The notes: generated by a model from the letters alone, not told the origin. A DNA stretch of 64,000 bases from Paroedura picta (GCF_049243985.1 NC_135379.1:13557501-13621500), one strand, 5' to 3'; shown: positions 46,301-57,663, counted from the stretch's first letter. Numbers and translations are program-made.

Positions 46301-49300
46301 TACCCTATGCAGTTCTGAGGAAAAAAACAGCACTCATTACCAGGGACAACTTGCACTTTTTAAAACACAGGCAACTCGCCACAGGTGCCCACACAATGAC
46401 AGAAAGGAGAAGTGATATACAATTCCCTTAACTATGTGGGGAGAAAGGAATATGCTATGAAGGGAACACAGTCAGAAAGACAGTCTTTATTTAAAAAGAA
46501 AAATGTTGAGAGAAAAATCTCAAGTGACCCAAGATCCCACTGTGACAAAGAGCAACTGATCAAGGTAGTAGTACTCCAGCCCTCTAGATATATTCAGTTG
46601 GAACCATGTCTTCAGATTATGGAGTTTTCATGCCTAGAAACTAGCTCTAGAAGTTCTAAGTTGTAGCTCTGCACAAGCATAAAGCATGGGATAATGCATG
46701 GAGATCACAAAGTCGCAACTAACTTTTAGTGAACTAAGATTAATAGAATTGATATTGTAAACAAAAAAAGACATTTGAAAATCCCCAATAAGCCTGGGAC
46801 AAAGAAAAATACAGGTCATCTATTTCATTCTTAAATTACAGCTGCTACACTTAAAAGCGCAGCAAAAAAATCCCCCAGAGTATGTATAAACAAAGCTGCT
46901 TTGCAACAGTCTATGTCAGCTAACCAACTGCCCTCACACTGCCTTGCCCAATAGATGGACAATGGCCATTTTTTCTTTCATACATTGCAGGGCCAATGTT
47001 TATTTTATCAGCCACAAATATCCACATAGCTTGTTCATATTTTACTATAAAATTACAAGAACTCTGATAATTCATAATCTTAGGTGAAAGTTCATGGTAT
47101 ATTGCAGCACCACTGTAATATATCTGAATTTTAAAAAATTAAATCTAGGTTTAAGTTACATAAATAGAAGTTAAGGTTACTCATCTCACAGTATAAAACA
47201 GCTGCATTGTTTTAATTTGGATTTTCCTGAAAATCTGGCAAAATTAAACATCACCATAGCACATTCTCTGGGCCAAATTTCAGACTGATGGGGAGTTGCC
47301 TAGATTCTCCAATGAATAAAAGGTTCAGATATTAATAATAGAACAATTTATTAAGCAGTCCAGATATTATTTATTATTTCTACACCACCCTTCCCACTTT
47401 TCTGAGCAGTTCGCAATTGTCAATTTAAAACATTCATGTAAAATTAGCATTAAAATATAGTTAATGAAAACAAGGTAATAAAACATCTAAAATCCTAATC
47501 CAAAATTTTAAAAAATAGATACAGAGCATGTCAAAGGTGACAAGAGTTTTGCATTTGCTCCACCACTGATTCGGTGTTTGCTGCTACCTCATTTTCTCAT
47601 TGGAATTTTATTCACATATATAGCAGGCTTTCTCAACCAGGATTTTGTGAAATCCTGGGGTTTCTTAACGACTCTAAAAGGATTTCCTGAATGGGTGGGA
47701 GTTATTTTATATATTTTTTAATTTGTTAAGCATTTATTGGGTAATATGACCATATATGGTCATTTTGACCCATCCTCCCAAAATGGCCCACAATGGGCCT
47801 TCATGGGGTGGGAAGAAGGCCCCAGATGGGCATGTACACAGCTATGCTTCCCAGCCATATTATGCACACTCACACCACTTCTGGGGGTTCTTAAAATCTG
47901 AAGAATATGTCAGGGGTTTCTCAACAGTACCAAAGCTGAGAAAGGCTGCTACATAGTATAATTGTGCTTCATAAACTGCAGACTTCTACAGGTTAACTTC
48001 GTGTACTGTTCTCGTTCTTTGACCAACTCTAGGTTTGACTTGTTGGGGGAACTGGGGGGGGAAAGGTAGTGGCGGAAAGTGCTGTCAAGTCACAGCCAAT
48101 TTACGGTGACCCCACAGTGTTTTCAAGGCAAAAGATGGACTCACTGTGGTATCTTTGTTGTATGTGTACATATGTCTAATGGAACAGTTTGCTTTAAAAA
48201 AAAAATTCTGTAATTTAGTTTAGTCTTACTGGGTAAAGCTTTTGTTTCAGTTTTCAGTCTGCATATTAGCTAAAGCTATTGGTGTAAAAGTTGTAAATAA
48301 ACTGCTAATATTTTAAGCCAGTTTATCTCTACTAAATAAACTTAAACATAAATGCCTATTTAAGTACTCTAACAAAAAAAAACCACAGCCAAAGGGGGGC
48401 ACTACATATGAGAGTTTACTATTGCCTGCTTCTGCACAGTAGCTCTGGACTTGCTTCCAAGTACTACTCAGGGTTGCCCCTGCTTAGCTTCTGACAAGAC
48501 CAGACTAGCCCAGACCACCAAGGTCAGGGGGCCCAGAGAGAACAGCTTGAAAATATGGCCATTAGAATACAAAAAGTAATTTTTACTAACTGTGCTCAGT
48601 AATATGTAGAAAAAAATACTTTTTTAATGGAAGTCACTCAGAAAACAACACTGAAATATAAGTTATATCATCACATAGCCATTCTAGAGCAGAACAAAAG
48701 ACATCCTTGTTTATTACAGTTGGTTTATTACAGTCGTATCCTATTCCATTGAAATAACATATCCTTGAAAAGGATATAGCAACTTTATTTCTCTAACTAG
48801 AATCAACATCTGATAACCTGTGATGCTGAAACTGGACCATGAATTAGTCATAACCATTTTATTCTGAAGTGTTGTTTTAAAAAAGCAATTAACACATTTA
48901 GAATATTTTGTAACAGCGGCTTTTATTCTACCTCTTCTATGGCTTGGGAAGAAAAATACTGTCATCTCAGCTGTCATCAAAGGGAGTGATCTCACCCACT
49001 TCACTGAACAACACTGATCAAATGGCTATTTTTCTGTTTATTATTATTATTATTTATACAATTTATTGCCCGCCACTCCCAGACGGCTCTTGGTGGGTTA
49101 CATATGTCTGCAACCCCACATCATCAAATGGAACTCTGAGGGGCAGGGAATTCTGTTTGTGCAAACATTACACGTCACTGGATGCAACCCTATATAAAAT
49201 TATGCATGTTATTTAGATATGCTTTCTCCTACGACACTTTTCACTAAGATAGCACCAACATGTAGGGGTGGGGGGAGAGATAAAGAGATGAATCTCCATA

Positions 49301-52300
49301 CAACTGTATATGCCTTCATAATTTCCCTCAGATATTTTTTTTTCTAAAACAAAGACCATAACCTCCAAAGCTACATGGTCTGATCATTTAAAGTTTTTTT
49401 CCCCCTTGTATTTTTTTCAGAACCGCCACCTTGAAATTAGACAATAAACAACTAGCAAATAAAGTAGCTATACACAATGTCATTCTACCCCACATAAAAA
49501 ACATAATAACATAATAACTGATTTATTGCAGCATAAGCCTTCATCCTACAATATGAAAAATTTTAAAGGTGCCACAAGACTACTTTTGGTTTTGTCAGAG
49601 AGTTATGCCTTTGATTTGAATTTATTGGAATTTTCTCCATACTAACTGTTCCCATGATGATTTGCTGCACTTTCATAGCAGATTTCAAAATGCTGCTGTA
49701 TATATAATTAACATGCATAAATGTCAAACAAGTCAGTAATCTCTTACGCTGTCTTGAAAAGGTTTTATTGTTCTTCCCAAGGAACATAGTTCCTTTTAAA
49801 AGCATCTTTTAATGCCCAAGAAACTGAAATTGGTTTAAATACTTATTCTTACGAAGCAAAACAGAACAATTCCATACCTAGTGTACATCATATGAATTGT
49901 ACTGCTGTATCTATGATTCTATGATTGTATGTTTTGAAACAGAACTGCCTTCTCATACAGACTACAGACTAAAAATTAGATGCAACCAGCAGAAGCTACA
50001 CAACAAAAGATGAAGTAACGTGAGCAGTTTTACCTGATAAACTTTTTCTTTCTGTTTTCTGAGAAGGGATGGAAGAAGTGGGTGTAGGCAGTTTTGATAA
50101 GGAAGATGCTCCATTTGCATCAAATGATTTCTTTGGCTGGTGGTCAGACTGTAGAGAAAAAGGACTAGGAGGTACAGAACTTGGGGTAGCAGATGGATGA
50201 ACCACTGTTTTGATGGGATGTTGCACAGGGGCAGAACTACTGTGAGTCTCTGTTCTTGGCAGTCTGTAGTCTCTGTCATTGTGTCTACTTGTTTGAGACA
50301 AAATATTTTGTGGGAGCATGTTCGCAGCATCACTGGAATGCTTCTCCTCCACTTTTGTGTGTCATTGACAATGTTGCAATGAAAAAGAGAAAAGCCCAAG
50401 TTAGAGCTGCAATACTAACATGTAAAAATTAACTGTCGAAAATAAATCTGTACAATTCCCCCCCACACATACACAAATCTTAATATCAATGCAGGAAAGT
50501 AACATAAGGACAAGCTTTTCCTTAAAAGTTAATTTTGCAGAAGTCATTAATATTAGTATCATGATGTTCATTAAAATACAATAAGTAATATAAACTTATT
50601 GTATTTTAATTTCTGAATTTGCACTTCTTAAAATGAATAAATGTAACCAAAAGCCCACAAGAATTGGATCCCACCAGTTATGCAAGAACAATCCATATCC
50701 CCCAGCAGAAACTTAGTCCTCAAGAAGACTGAATATGCTTCAGGATTCAGCTACACATCAAAATAACAAAGTAGGAAATAACTGACATTTTACTATTTGC
50801 ATTTGTTCTCCACCCTCTCTCCAGAGTTTCAGGGCAGAATGTAATAAAGATGAACTTACATAAAATTATATTTTAACCTATTCCTTCCTCAAAAAAGCCA
50901 TTCAAATTGCATAACCACCCTGTGCCACATATCAAACTGCTGAATAAAGTAAGATTTTAAAAAGTTGCTCATGATTCTGCGCAAGACCTGCTATTTAGCA
51001 AAAATTCAAACAAGGCATTCCGGGGTTCATTAAATTACTGTTCATTAAACAAATCATCAGATTTATAGCAGAGCCTAAACACAAATCAGATAGCTCTGCA
51101 CAGCATCTGGAAGTAGGTGCACACAAAGCGTAGCATTCCTTGAAAATGGACGCACTGAAAAAGCACTGGCACAAAAATATTTCATTAGCACACATACTTC
51201 CACTAGCAAACCCACTAGCAGCGGTCGCCTGCATCACCTCTCTTCTGTAATCCCTGTCTTTTGGAAAACTGTTGACAGACATTTTGCTTGCTTCTTTTTG
51301 CCTCTGTTCTCTGGAAACAAAAAGAAAACAATTTAACATTGTATTATTTAGACAATTCAGCATTCCATAGACATATAATATATTGTAGGCATTTACCTTT
51401 CAAGCCATTCTTTTGGTTTTTCCCACTGCGAAACTTCTGTCCGGCAGTTATAGTAGTATTTTTTACCGGAAGAACTAATGTGCTCAGACCAATCATCTGC
51501 AGAATCATAGGGCTTGAAAGACAAACAAAAACAGAATCAATGATAACACTGTATCAATTTCATCTTCTCAAATATATAATATATATATTCCTGACAAATT
51601 CAGCAGATTCACTTTCAAGCTAAGCAGTTTTATTCAGTGATGACATCCCTCACTGACATGCAGGCATTTGTGCAACTTACAAACAAAATGGCAGCTGTGG
51701 AGTCAGCATCAGGCAATAGACACAGCAATCCCTCACCCCCACTCCCTACCTGGTCTGTCATGACCCATAATTAAACTGAAATTCCATTTCAGAACCTGGA
51801 TAAAGCAAGAATTTTGAAACGATATTTGGAGTGGTCTCCAGGTTACCAAATGAACCACAAAGAGGGATGGGGAGGTGGGGAGGTTTAGAAAGCTTAATCC
51901 TATGATCTGATATGAAACCTCAGGAAAATATTAAGTCTCAGTGGCCCCAAATTGTTATCAGTTTTTTCCTGATGGATCTTGATCACGTTTTGTTCCCTAA
52001 ATTTCAAATTTGCATAGCCTACTCCCTCCCAAAAACTCAAGTCTCCCCAACTCCCAATGCCAGAACAGTATGCATGGATAACATTATCTTATACATGCAT
52101 ATTCTTTCTAAAGTTTGTTCTGAGCTCAATCTGAACAGAAATTACCAAGAATACTGAATGGTTTGTCCTACCTGTTTCTATTAATTCAGATCTGCCTCTA
52201 CTTTTTTGGGGGGAAAGTATTTATCTGATAAAATATTAACACACAATTTGCATAGAGAGTTCATTATAAATACATACTGCATCAGAAGTTTTGCTTGGAT

Positions 52301-52384
52301 TATTGCTAGGATTAGAAGAATGTGAATTTGAGCTATGAAGAGCACTGTGGTTATGAGAATTTTCTTGTGGAGAATAACTGGTCC
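31303..52384 (-). CDS. WAC: WAC, WW domain-containing adaptor with coiled coil (3' eleven coding exons; N-terminus outside window)
   Basis: WAC is a nuclear adaptor that binds the RNF20/RNF40 E3 complex through its C-terminal coiled coil and RNA polymerase II through its WW domain, supporting histone H2B ubiquitination; it also has roles in autophagy and checkpoint control. Eleven exons are visible on the minus strand: 52278-52384, 51397-51512, 51198-51310, 50034-50351, 44659-44904, 42508-42630, 41421-41569, 39940-40055, 34304-34481, 31831-31958 and 31303-31372. They total 1664 nt with consistent phases and GT/AG borders throughout, and match human WAC from about residue 92 to the C-terminal NSFMV. 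The first ~91 residues (MVMYARKQQRL... in human) were not found up to 64000. Differences from human include a divergent [19 protein letters not shown] segment at the fourth/fifth exon junction. BAMBI follows downstream, as in human. Confidence 0.96.
31831..31958 (-). CDS. WAC: WAC exon encoding the coiled coil
   Basis: The acceptor is ACTTTAG and the donor is GTGAGCA. It encodes [20 protein letters not shown] and [20 protein letters not shown], then EQR. Heptad-like leucine and valine spacing fits the C-terminal coiled coil used to bind RNF20/40. Confidence 0.96.
32098..32250 (-). mobile_element. CR1 LINE tail in a WAC intron
   Basis: GAATTGCAGAATTAGAAAGAGC, GGCCATCTAGTCCAAGCCCC and CTGCTCAATGCAGGATCAGCC are the reverse of the CR1 3' end. 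Confidence 0.8.
32579..32718. mobile_element. hAT (Charlie-like) non-autonomous element, exact duplication
   Basis: 140 bp with ends CAGCTGTTCTCAACC and GGTTGAGAACCACTG, flanked by CTCTAGAA at 32571-32578 and 32719-32726, an exact 8-bp duplication. Inside are GGGTCACGAACCCAGG and GACCCAAAGGGGGTCGCGG. It resembles the URR1/Charlie-type elements of mammals. Confidence 0.9.
33009..33625. mobile_element. TA-flanked non-autonomous transposon (mariner-like)
   Basis: Terminal inverted repeats CCGTATATACTCGCATATAAG and CTTATATGCGAGTATATATGG (23 bp with one mismatch) are flanked by TA. A second subterminal pair (AGCTTATATGC) occurs inside, and the middle is purine-rich (GGAGGAGGGGAAAGAGG). No transposase frame. 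Confidence 0.75.
34304..34481 (-). CDS. WAC: WAC exon ([14 protein letters not shown] to DHAEKQ region)
   Basis: The acceptor is TCTTACAG and the donor is GTGAGTG. It encodes [40 protein letters not shown] and [19 protein letters not shown]. The last part begins the conserved C-terminal region that leads into the coiled coil. Confidence 0.95.
34850..35335 (+). mobile_element. L2-clade LINE 3' end in a WAC intron
   Basis: The frame [20 protein letters not shown] followed by ELLCQAFR is the C-terminus of an L2-type reverse transcriptase. The 3' end is GAACTGCCCTGAGCCTTCGG with an (AATA)n tail. Confidence 0.85.
35833..35925 (-). repeat. GACCAACATGGCTAC-type repeat fragment
   Basis: AAATGAGTAGCCATGTTGGTC, AAATCAGAGTCCAGTAGCAA and CTTTAAGACCAACCAAGATT match the repeat at 14974. 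Confidence 0.75.
36068..36475 (+). mobile_element. CR1 LINE 3' end in a WAC intron
   Basis: CCTTGAGAGGTGGTGGGTTC (LPREVV-like), GGCTAAATAGCCACTTGACAG and GGGGTTGGGCTGAACAGCCC, then the CCAACTCTACGATTCTATTG tail. Confidence 0.85.
36476..37254. other. WAC intron, mostly unassigned
   Basis: A GC-richer stretch at about 36925-37160 may be a diverged repeat. A poly-C run lies at 37168-37181. Confidence 0.4.
37255..37325 (+). repeat. LINE tail fragment
   Basis: ATACCGCCTCTGGGGAGGGC followed by GGTATAGAAGTATGATAAATA and (AAAT)n. Confidence 0.7.
37823..37945 (-). repeat. GACCAACATGGCTAC-type repeat fragment
   Basis: AAATGGGTAGCCATGTAGGTC, GTAGCACCTTTAAGATGG and GAGCTTGTGTGCACGCACACT. Confidence 0.7.
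37946..39939. other. WAC intron, nothing recognised
   Basis: About 2 kb of AT-rich intron without a clear transposon or gene. Confidence 0.45.
39940..40055 (-). CDS. WAC: WAC exon ([15 protein letters not shown] region)
   Basis: The acceptor is TTGCAG and the donor is GTAAATG. It encodes [38 protein letters not shown]. It has one Gln fewer than the human KQQGHEP. Confidence 0.94.
40056..41420. other. WAC intron, nothing recognised
   Basis: AT-rich intron. A short ATTTATT-rich tail lies near 40324-40365, and a weak trace of the GACCAACACGGCTAC-type repeat near 40620-40700. Confidence 0.4.
41421..41569 (-). CDS. WAC: WAC exon ([19 protein letters not shown] region)
   Basis: The acceptor is ATTCACAG and the donor is GTAACATT. 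It encodes [40 protein letters not shown] and [10 protein letters not shown]. It is a serine/proline-rich segment with many SP/TP sites and is nearly identical to human. Confidence 0.96.
42508..42630 (-). CDS. WAC: WAC exon ([17 protein letters not shown] region)
   Basis: The acceptor is GTTTAG and the donor is GTATTTT. The 123-nt exon encodes [20 protein letters not shown], then [20 protein letters not shown] and Q. One Ile replaces Phe relative to human. Confidence 0.96.
42631..44658. other. WAC intron, nothing recognised
   Basis: About 2 kb of intron with no gene. A weak LINE-like tail fragment lies around 43870-43985. Confidence 0.4.
44659..44904 (-). CDS. WAC: WAC exon ([14 protein letters not shown] to SKINE region)
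   Basis: Acceptor TTTTCAG and donor GTAAGATG flank 246 nt encoding [20 protein letters not shown], then [20 protein letters not shown] and [15 protein letters not shown]. The first dozen residues differ from human (human has ESTSGDKPVSHSC); the rest is almost unchanged. Confidence 0.95.
45225..45538 (+). mobile_element. CR1 LINE tail in a WAC intron
   Basis: GTCTTCAAGCAAAGGTTGGATG, GCAGGGGGTTGGACTAGATGG, GGCCCCTTCCAACTCTATG and ATTCTATGAAA. Confidence 0.85.
45539..47623. other. WAC intron, mostly unassigned
   Basis: An (AC)-rich patch lies near 45580-45605. A hAT end (AGGTTGAGAACCGCTGCTCTAG) lies near 46026-46047. A reversed L2-like tail lies near 47370-47420. Confidence 0.4.
47624..47948. 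mobile_element. hAT-like non-autonomous element, copy C (reverse)
   Basis: Ends CAGGCTTTCTCAACCAGG and AAGCTGAGAAAGGCTG. Flanks ATATATAG and CTACATAG match at 6 of 8 bases. The middle ATATGACCATATATGGTCAT matches copies A and B in reverse orientation. Confidence 0.75.
48065..48545 (-). mobile_element. 5S rRNA-derived SINE interrupted by ~240 bases
   Basis: The tail side (GTGCTGTCAAGTCACAGCCAA, GGTGACCCCACAGTG) at 48065-48155 and the head side (TACTATTGCCTGCTTCTGCAC, GCCCCTGCTTAGCTTCTGAC) at 48405-48545 belong to one SINE. The AT-rich middle is unrelated. Confidence 0.65.
49036..49115 (-). repeat. L2-like tail fragment
   Basis: (TTA)n then ACAATTTATTGCCCGCCACT and CGGCTCTTGGTGGGTTACA. Confidence 0.65.
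50034..50351 (-). CDS. WAC: WAC exon ([16 protein letters not shown] to TERK region)
   Basis: The acceptor is ACAAAAG. The exon encodes [20 protein letters not shown] through [11 protein letters not shown]. The best 5' splice site is TCAG/GTAAAA at 50034/50033, which adds Ser-Leu-Ser after TERK compared with the human protein I recall. A weaker in-phase GTTTAT lies nine bases earlier. Serine/proline-rich low-complexity sequence dominates, as in all WAC proteins. Confidence 0.92.
51198..51310 (-). CDS. WAC: WAC exon ([18 protein letters not shown] region)
   Basis: The acceptor is TTTCCAG and the donor is GTATGTG after GGAA. It encodes [20 protein letters not shown] and ends at GFASG, with the last base completing a methionine codon in the next exon. 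It is nearly identical to human. Confidence 0.95.
51397..51512 (-). CDS. WAC: WAC exon encoding the WW domain
   Basis: Acceptor TTTCAAG and donor GTAAATG flank a 116-nt exon that encodes [20 protein letters not shown] and then [19 protein letters not shown]. The two signature tryptophans (DDW and SQW) and the YYYN core of the WW fold are present, so the polymerase-binding module looks functional. Confidence 0.97.
52278..52384 (-). CDS. WAC: WAC exon ([17 protein letters not shown] region)
   Basis: Acceptor TTCTAG precedes GGACCAGT and donor GTATGTA follows. It encodes [20 protein letters not shown] and continues to NPSKTSDA. It corresponds to the third coding exon of human WAC as I recall it, and it is the first WAC exon visible in the window. 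Confidence 0.95.
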
Positions 52385-55300
52385 CTAGAAAACACAATTA
52401 AAGTCTGTATTAATTTTTTCATTAGCAAATTACAGTCAGTTCATTCTGAAGCACTGGATACAGAAATATCTAGCTTTGTATGCTTTCTGTATCTGTTCTT
52501 CCCTCTTCAGTGAAGACATGCAGCTACTAAACTTCCAAAACAAGTAGTATTAGTATACGGTTTGATTTATAAGTAGAAAGAAGGATATCTCAGACTTTAC
52601 ATTTCAGAGGAACATGCACAATTTTATTCAATATATTTTAAAGGAACTCTATCCAGATTAAGTCACATTTTATGTAAATTGATGTTGCTCATTTACAAGG
52701 ATTCCTGAATCCAGAGCACCCACTGCATTTCAGTACTCAGAAGTATTTTGTTAATACAGGAATCTGAACAATGGATGTTCAACTCCATTAAAACTCACTG
52801 ATCAGTTTGAGCATTTCCCTCTGGCCTTAGAAAGCAGACATTTTCCTTTCCGAGAGAGAATACAGAACAGTTGGAAGAGAAACATGTGTGTAAAACATCA
52901 GCAACAAAACCAAACAACCAATCTGCATTAGATCAAAACTTAAAACAGTTTGAATGGGGGGGGGGGGTGTTAATAAATATTTTTATCTACTTTTGGAAAA
53001 AATTCAAGACTTTTAAAGGTAGTACTTCAAGCTGCTTCCTGTAGCCTATTTACAATGTTACAAAATGTTTATCTGCAGAAGTCAGAGATGATCTCTCTGC
53101 TCACCTGTACCAAATAAGCAATGCACATACATTACCTTTTGCCCATTTTTCATATTAAGTCAAATAAAATTAACAATTGCTTGAAAACACATGGAAAGGG
53201 CCGAAACTATCACGATCTGCCTTGTTTTCCCCAAAGCAAAAAAAAAATCATAGCATACAATTCTGATCCTTCAAACTCTAAAGAAATAAACTTGAGCCAT
53301 GGTGTTATTTACAAGGATACGTTGTTTTCCAAGTTAGAACTGGACAACATTAATTAATTAGCCGGCCAGCACCATCTGTAGCAGCTTACATAGCCATTTG
53401 CTGTTTAAGATGATACAACTGCAAAGTATAAATGTACCTTCAAATATATAGAAGCGGAGAGTGACAGAAAATCTGGTGAGGTGAGGAAGATGTTACTGGC
53501 AGGATGCAAGCAGCAGCTGAGATCCATATGGGCCATTCTGCTTCAAATACTTGCAAGGAAAGCATGAGCAAAGCCAGAAACATGTGCCGTTAGGTCTGAA
53601 TTCAGGGACTTTAAATGAAACCGGTTCCATCGGGACAAGCACAGGATCTGCCTATTTACACTCTATTTTGGTAACTTTGTAAGATGTTCTGAGTGAAAAG
53701 TAAACAAATTAGTTGTATTATGACAATATTTTTGAGTCGTCTAAACAATAGGGATTCTATTTCTGCATAATAATGTTAAGGCTTATTCACTACTTTTAAA
53801 CACAGACAATACAAGCTTTATTAAAATGACAGATATCAAATTTTAATTTTTTACATATTTCTCCAAATGTCAGAAAAATACATAGGTCCCAGGCATCAGG
53901 CCACCATATTACCTGGGAATTTCAATGTGCTGCCCAGTATATCTGAGCATACTCCCAGTGTTTGGCCTGATGGAAATTGGCAAATGCTTCCTGTAGCCTA
54001 TGAGATCAATGAGACATCCAGGACAACAGCTAGGAGTGGTAGAGATGCTGCAGTTGCTATGGCAACTGCTTTATTTTGGCTTCAGCTGTGAATAGTACTG
54101 GGAAGGATCCAGACAGCTTTTCCCACTCTCTTGCTCAATTCTCTTTCCTACAACAACCTTGGACCCAAGTGGCTTTTGTCCCATGATCCCCATCACAGCT
54201 TTGGAGTTGTCGAAGTGGTACCCTCCCTCCCCTTTTCATCCAAGCTGGCTGGAATCTCCCAGTGATTTCTCCTCTGAATAACAGTACCTTGGGCTCAAAA
54301 TAGAAAGGGATGAAAGATGATGGATGACAGCTGGTGTAAGCTGAGACCGCTATGGATACTCCACCATGTTCATTGACACTGCAGTTACAGGTTAGTGTGG
54401 AGCACCAGCACTTGAGATTGAATTGTACATATCAGGATAAAGCAAGGACTATAGAAGATCTTCTGGCTCCCGCCCCCCCCTTGCTTTCAGGTATAGACTA
54501 CTGATTTACCTGAATTTCTCTAATCCTTTGTAGAGTGAACTACTTTAGTGACCATATCTACACCTTGTGAAAGTGAATTCCAAATAAAAATTGTTTTTTG
54601 AGTGAAGCACTTTCTTTAGTTTGCACATCAACATTCTCAGGTAAGTAGATGTGAAAGCCATACTAAATAGATATTAATCCTTCCCCCAACTTTTTAATTT
54701 TTCTGATGGAAAAATATGGGAACTGCAGGGAAGCACTGGAAAAAAAATCATTGGAATTAGATTTTTCCTTTTGTAGAATGAGTGAAATGTATTAAAATAG
54801 TATAGGGTATAGCAATTCACAACTCTTCTCATGCATCAGGTTGCCACTGTATACAGTCAACACCTGAGATGTCCTCCATGGTTCCTTTTTACCTAGTAAC
54901 TGCTAGGTCAAACCACCAGTATAAATTTAAAAAGTTAGTCTTTCAAAGTAACAGTATTTTTGGAATTTAACATAAATATCATGCTTTGGTGATGATATAA
55001 TTCCTGACTAATCAACTGATTAACTCTCCTATGCAACAGTTCTATGAGTCAAAGGAAACAAACGATTTTTAACCCACAATGTTGTTGTTATTAGTTTCTT
55101 CCAAATTTGAACTCATGAAGAACAAAAGAAACTCACAGATGGGTGGGAAAGGATTCCAACCACATAGGTAGGCATGGTTGCAGGAAAGTAGAAGGGCTTC
55201 AAGAGAAGGAGACTGAATACCAAACAAAATCAATCTAGACTGCAAACTAGCAGTCCAAATATTCCTAGAACGTAACATCACACAGAAAGCCTAGCCACTG

Positions 55301-55602
55301 CCACAGATTAAATGTTTGCTTAAAAGCAACAGAAGGGGCCAAATCTAGACACAGGTCATGTGTTCCAAATGAATGATATCTAGAAGGAGGGCAGGATCTG
55401 TGGAACTGCAAAATTTCCAAGACTCTCTAAAGTAAAAGGATGGGGAGAAAGGCAAGGTCTACAAACATTTCTCCCAGTAAATAGGTGACGCCTCTACATA
55501 CACATACACACTCAGGGTATACCAAGAAAGCAGTTTTATTCAGGCCAATACTGGTATGGTATTCAGGTTCAGTAAAAATTCAGGAATGCTCCATTAGTCC
55601 AA

Positions 55603-55719
55603 GGCATTTAAAGGGCGTCCCTTTAAATGCCATGAAGTCAGGATCCACACTAAGTTGCAAAGTTGCAGCTTGGAGCAAGGTCTGAGGCATTTAAAGGTAT
55701 CTTAGTCCCTTTAAATGCC
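55603..55719. repeat. Two tandem hairpins with GGCATTTAAAGG arms
   Basis: Arms GGCATTTAAAGGG (55603-55615) and CCCTTTAAATGCC (55619-55631) pair over a 3-base loop. About 55 bases on, GGCATTTAAAGG (55686-55697) pairs with CCTTTAAATGCC (55708-55719). The origin is not known to me. Confidence 0.7.
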
Positions 55720-56783
55720 TTAACTCCCAAAATCCCAAATATTTTCCAGCTTGGCCATTTTAGTACCTGGGAAAATAGCAAAAAAACAAAACAAAACGAA
55801 AAAAACACTGGAATTAATACCCGGAAAACATCAATAATTTTGGGAGTATTTTTTTCAGTTCGGATTAGCCAAACATACATTCCTAGTACGCACAATACAG
55901 TCCTGTTGTCCACATACAATAAGCCTATTTGGCAATAGGAAGAAGAGATAGTGCTCCCAATGGCTAATAATTTGTTGTGATACAGATGAGGTTATCTATA
56001 TCTGGTAGGCCATGTGGTCCAGCTACTTAAATGGCACATATTTCACACAACCACAAGACTAAACTGGCTTGCTACTTTTTATAGAACTACCTTACCAGCT
56101 CATTTGCCAGCTCAGCATTTCCAAACCTATCAGACTTTCTCTTTCAGTTCTGAAAGGCACACTGAGCAGCATTAATGTAACCAAGGCAACATTTTTTTTC
56201 TGAGACACAAGATCTAACAACAGCACACTTCCTCATTTGACCAATACACTAAAGCAGACTAGGCAAAAATAGATGACCAAAATTTGGGTTTTCCTTATAT
56301 ACATCCCATTTTCAAAAGAATACTGAATACATACACATTAAAGCAAAGGTTACACTTACTGGGCTACAGTCTAAGCACTGTTCAGCAGAAGGCTCTGGCA
56401 GAAACAGATTTGCCTTCCAGCAGCCTTCTGAGCACTAAAACAGGAAGTAGGAGATCGACACGCAGAAGTGCTTAAGCAACAGGATCATGAGGGAAGCAGG
56501 CAGATCACACCCTTTTCCACACTCACTAACCAAGCATCTTGAATTAAGAGAAAGATTGCTGGCAGGGGGGGGGGGGGCAATTCTTCCTGCTCAGGGCACA
56601 TTCTGTGCTCTGTGCATTCTTCTCCATATGAGTCCCCTTTGCCCACCGCAATTTGCTGTTGTTGCTCTCAGAAGGCATTTCTGGGGAGGGAAGATTATTC
56701 CTTCTGTTGGGGAAGAAAACCCAAACCACCAACATTTACTCAAAGAACCCATGATCACCTAATCAAAATCCCAACCCTAAACC

Positions 56784-56875
56784 ATAGAATCATAGAGTTG
56801 GAAGGGGCCATACAGGCCATCTAGTCCAACCCCCTGCTCAACGCAGGATTAACCCTAAGCATCCTAAAGCAGTGC
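56784..56875 (-). mobile_element. CR1 LINE tail
   Basis: CATAGAATCATAGAGTTGGAA, GGCCATCTAGTCCAACCCCC and TGCTCAACGCAGGATTAACC. Confidence 0.88.
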
Positions 56876-57659
56876 ATGCATAAAACCAGCCATCCTTTAA
56901 CCATAGGTTGAAGATTGTTAACCCTGCCCAGGGTTTGCTCTCAGCTGAATCTGAAATCACAGGAGCAATCCAAGATAGCCACACTGAGCCATTAGCCATG
57001 GGTGAGATCTATCTGTAGTTAAGGTTAATGCAGAAACAAGGGGAACACATGATACTATTTGCTCTTTTAACTGTGCTCACGGGATCAATAGCACTCCGTT
57101 TATACCAACTGCTAGTATTAACTGTCTGGATTTAAAACTACCTATTGCATTAATCCAATGCAAATATGTCCATCAATTATACATTATATTATATTATTAT
57201 TGCTGCCTGAAAGCCCGTTGCAGGCAGGAATGCAACAGGCTCTAGCGGATTACCCCCACAGAGGGGAGCACTGGTGGCCTACCTGTAGTGCCGGATGGCA
57301 CCTGGGGCGAGACCAGTTGTCCATTCCCACTGCAGATTCCCATATACTATTCCGAAGAGTCTGCTGACCCCTCAAGAACAGTACTGCAAGGGACTCTGAG
57401 AGCTGCAAAGGGGGGGGGGGGAGAACTGGTGCAAATCACTGCTCCTTCTTAAGGATCTGTAAGGTCCCTTTAAGTTTTCTTGATAATGTGGTTGTACCAA
57501 AGCCACCAATATTAATACCCTGATGCAAAAATCAATTACTCTGGATCAGTGGTAGCAAAATTGGCTGGAATGCATCATACAGAATGATTCCAAATTCCAA
57601 AACTGAAATCTATATCAAGTTGCCACTATTAACAAAACAGACCAAGTTCTGAATAATAA

Positions 57660-57663
57660 TAAT

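Noticed and set aside
45973-46431. 152-codon plus-strand frame in a WAC intron
   Set aside because: Antisense to WAC, starts at a non-ATG codon, has no motif and includes a hAT remnant.
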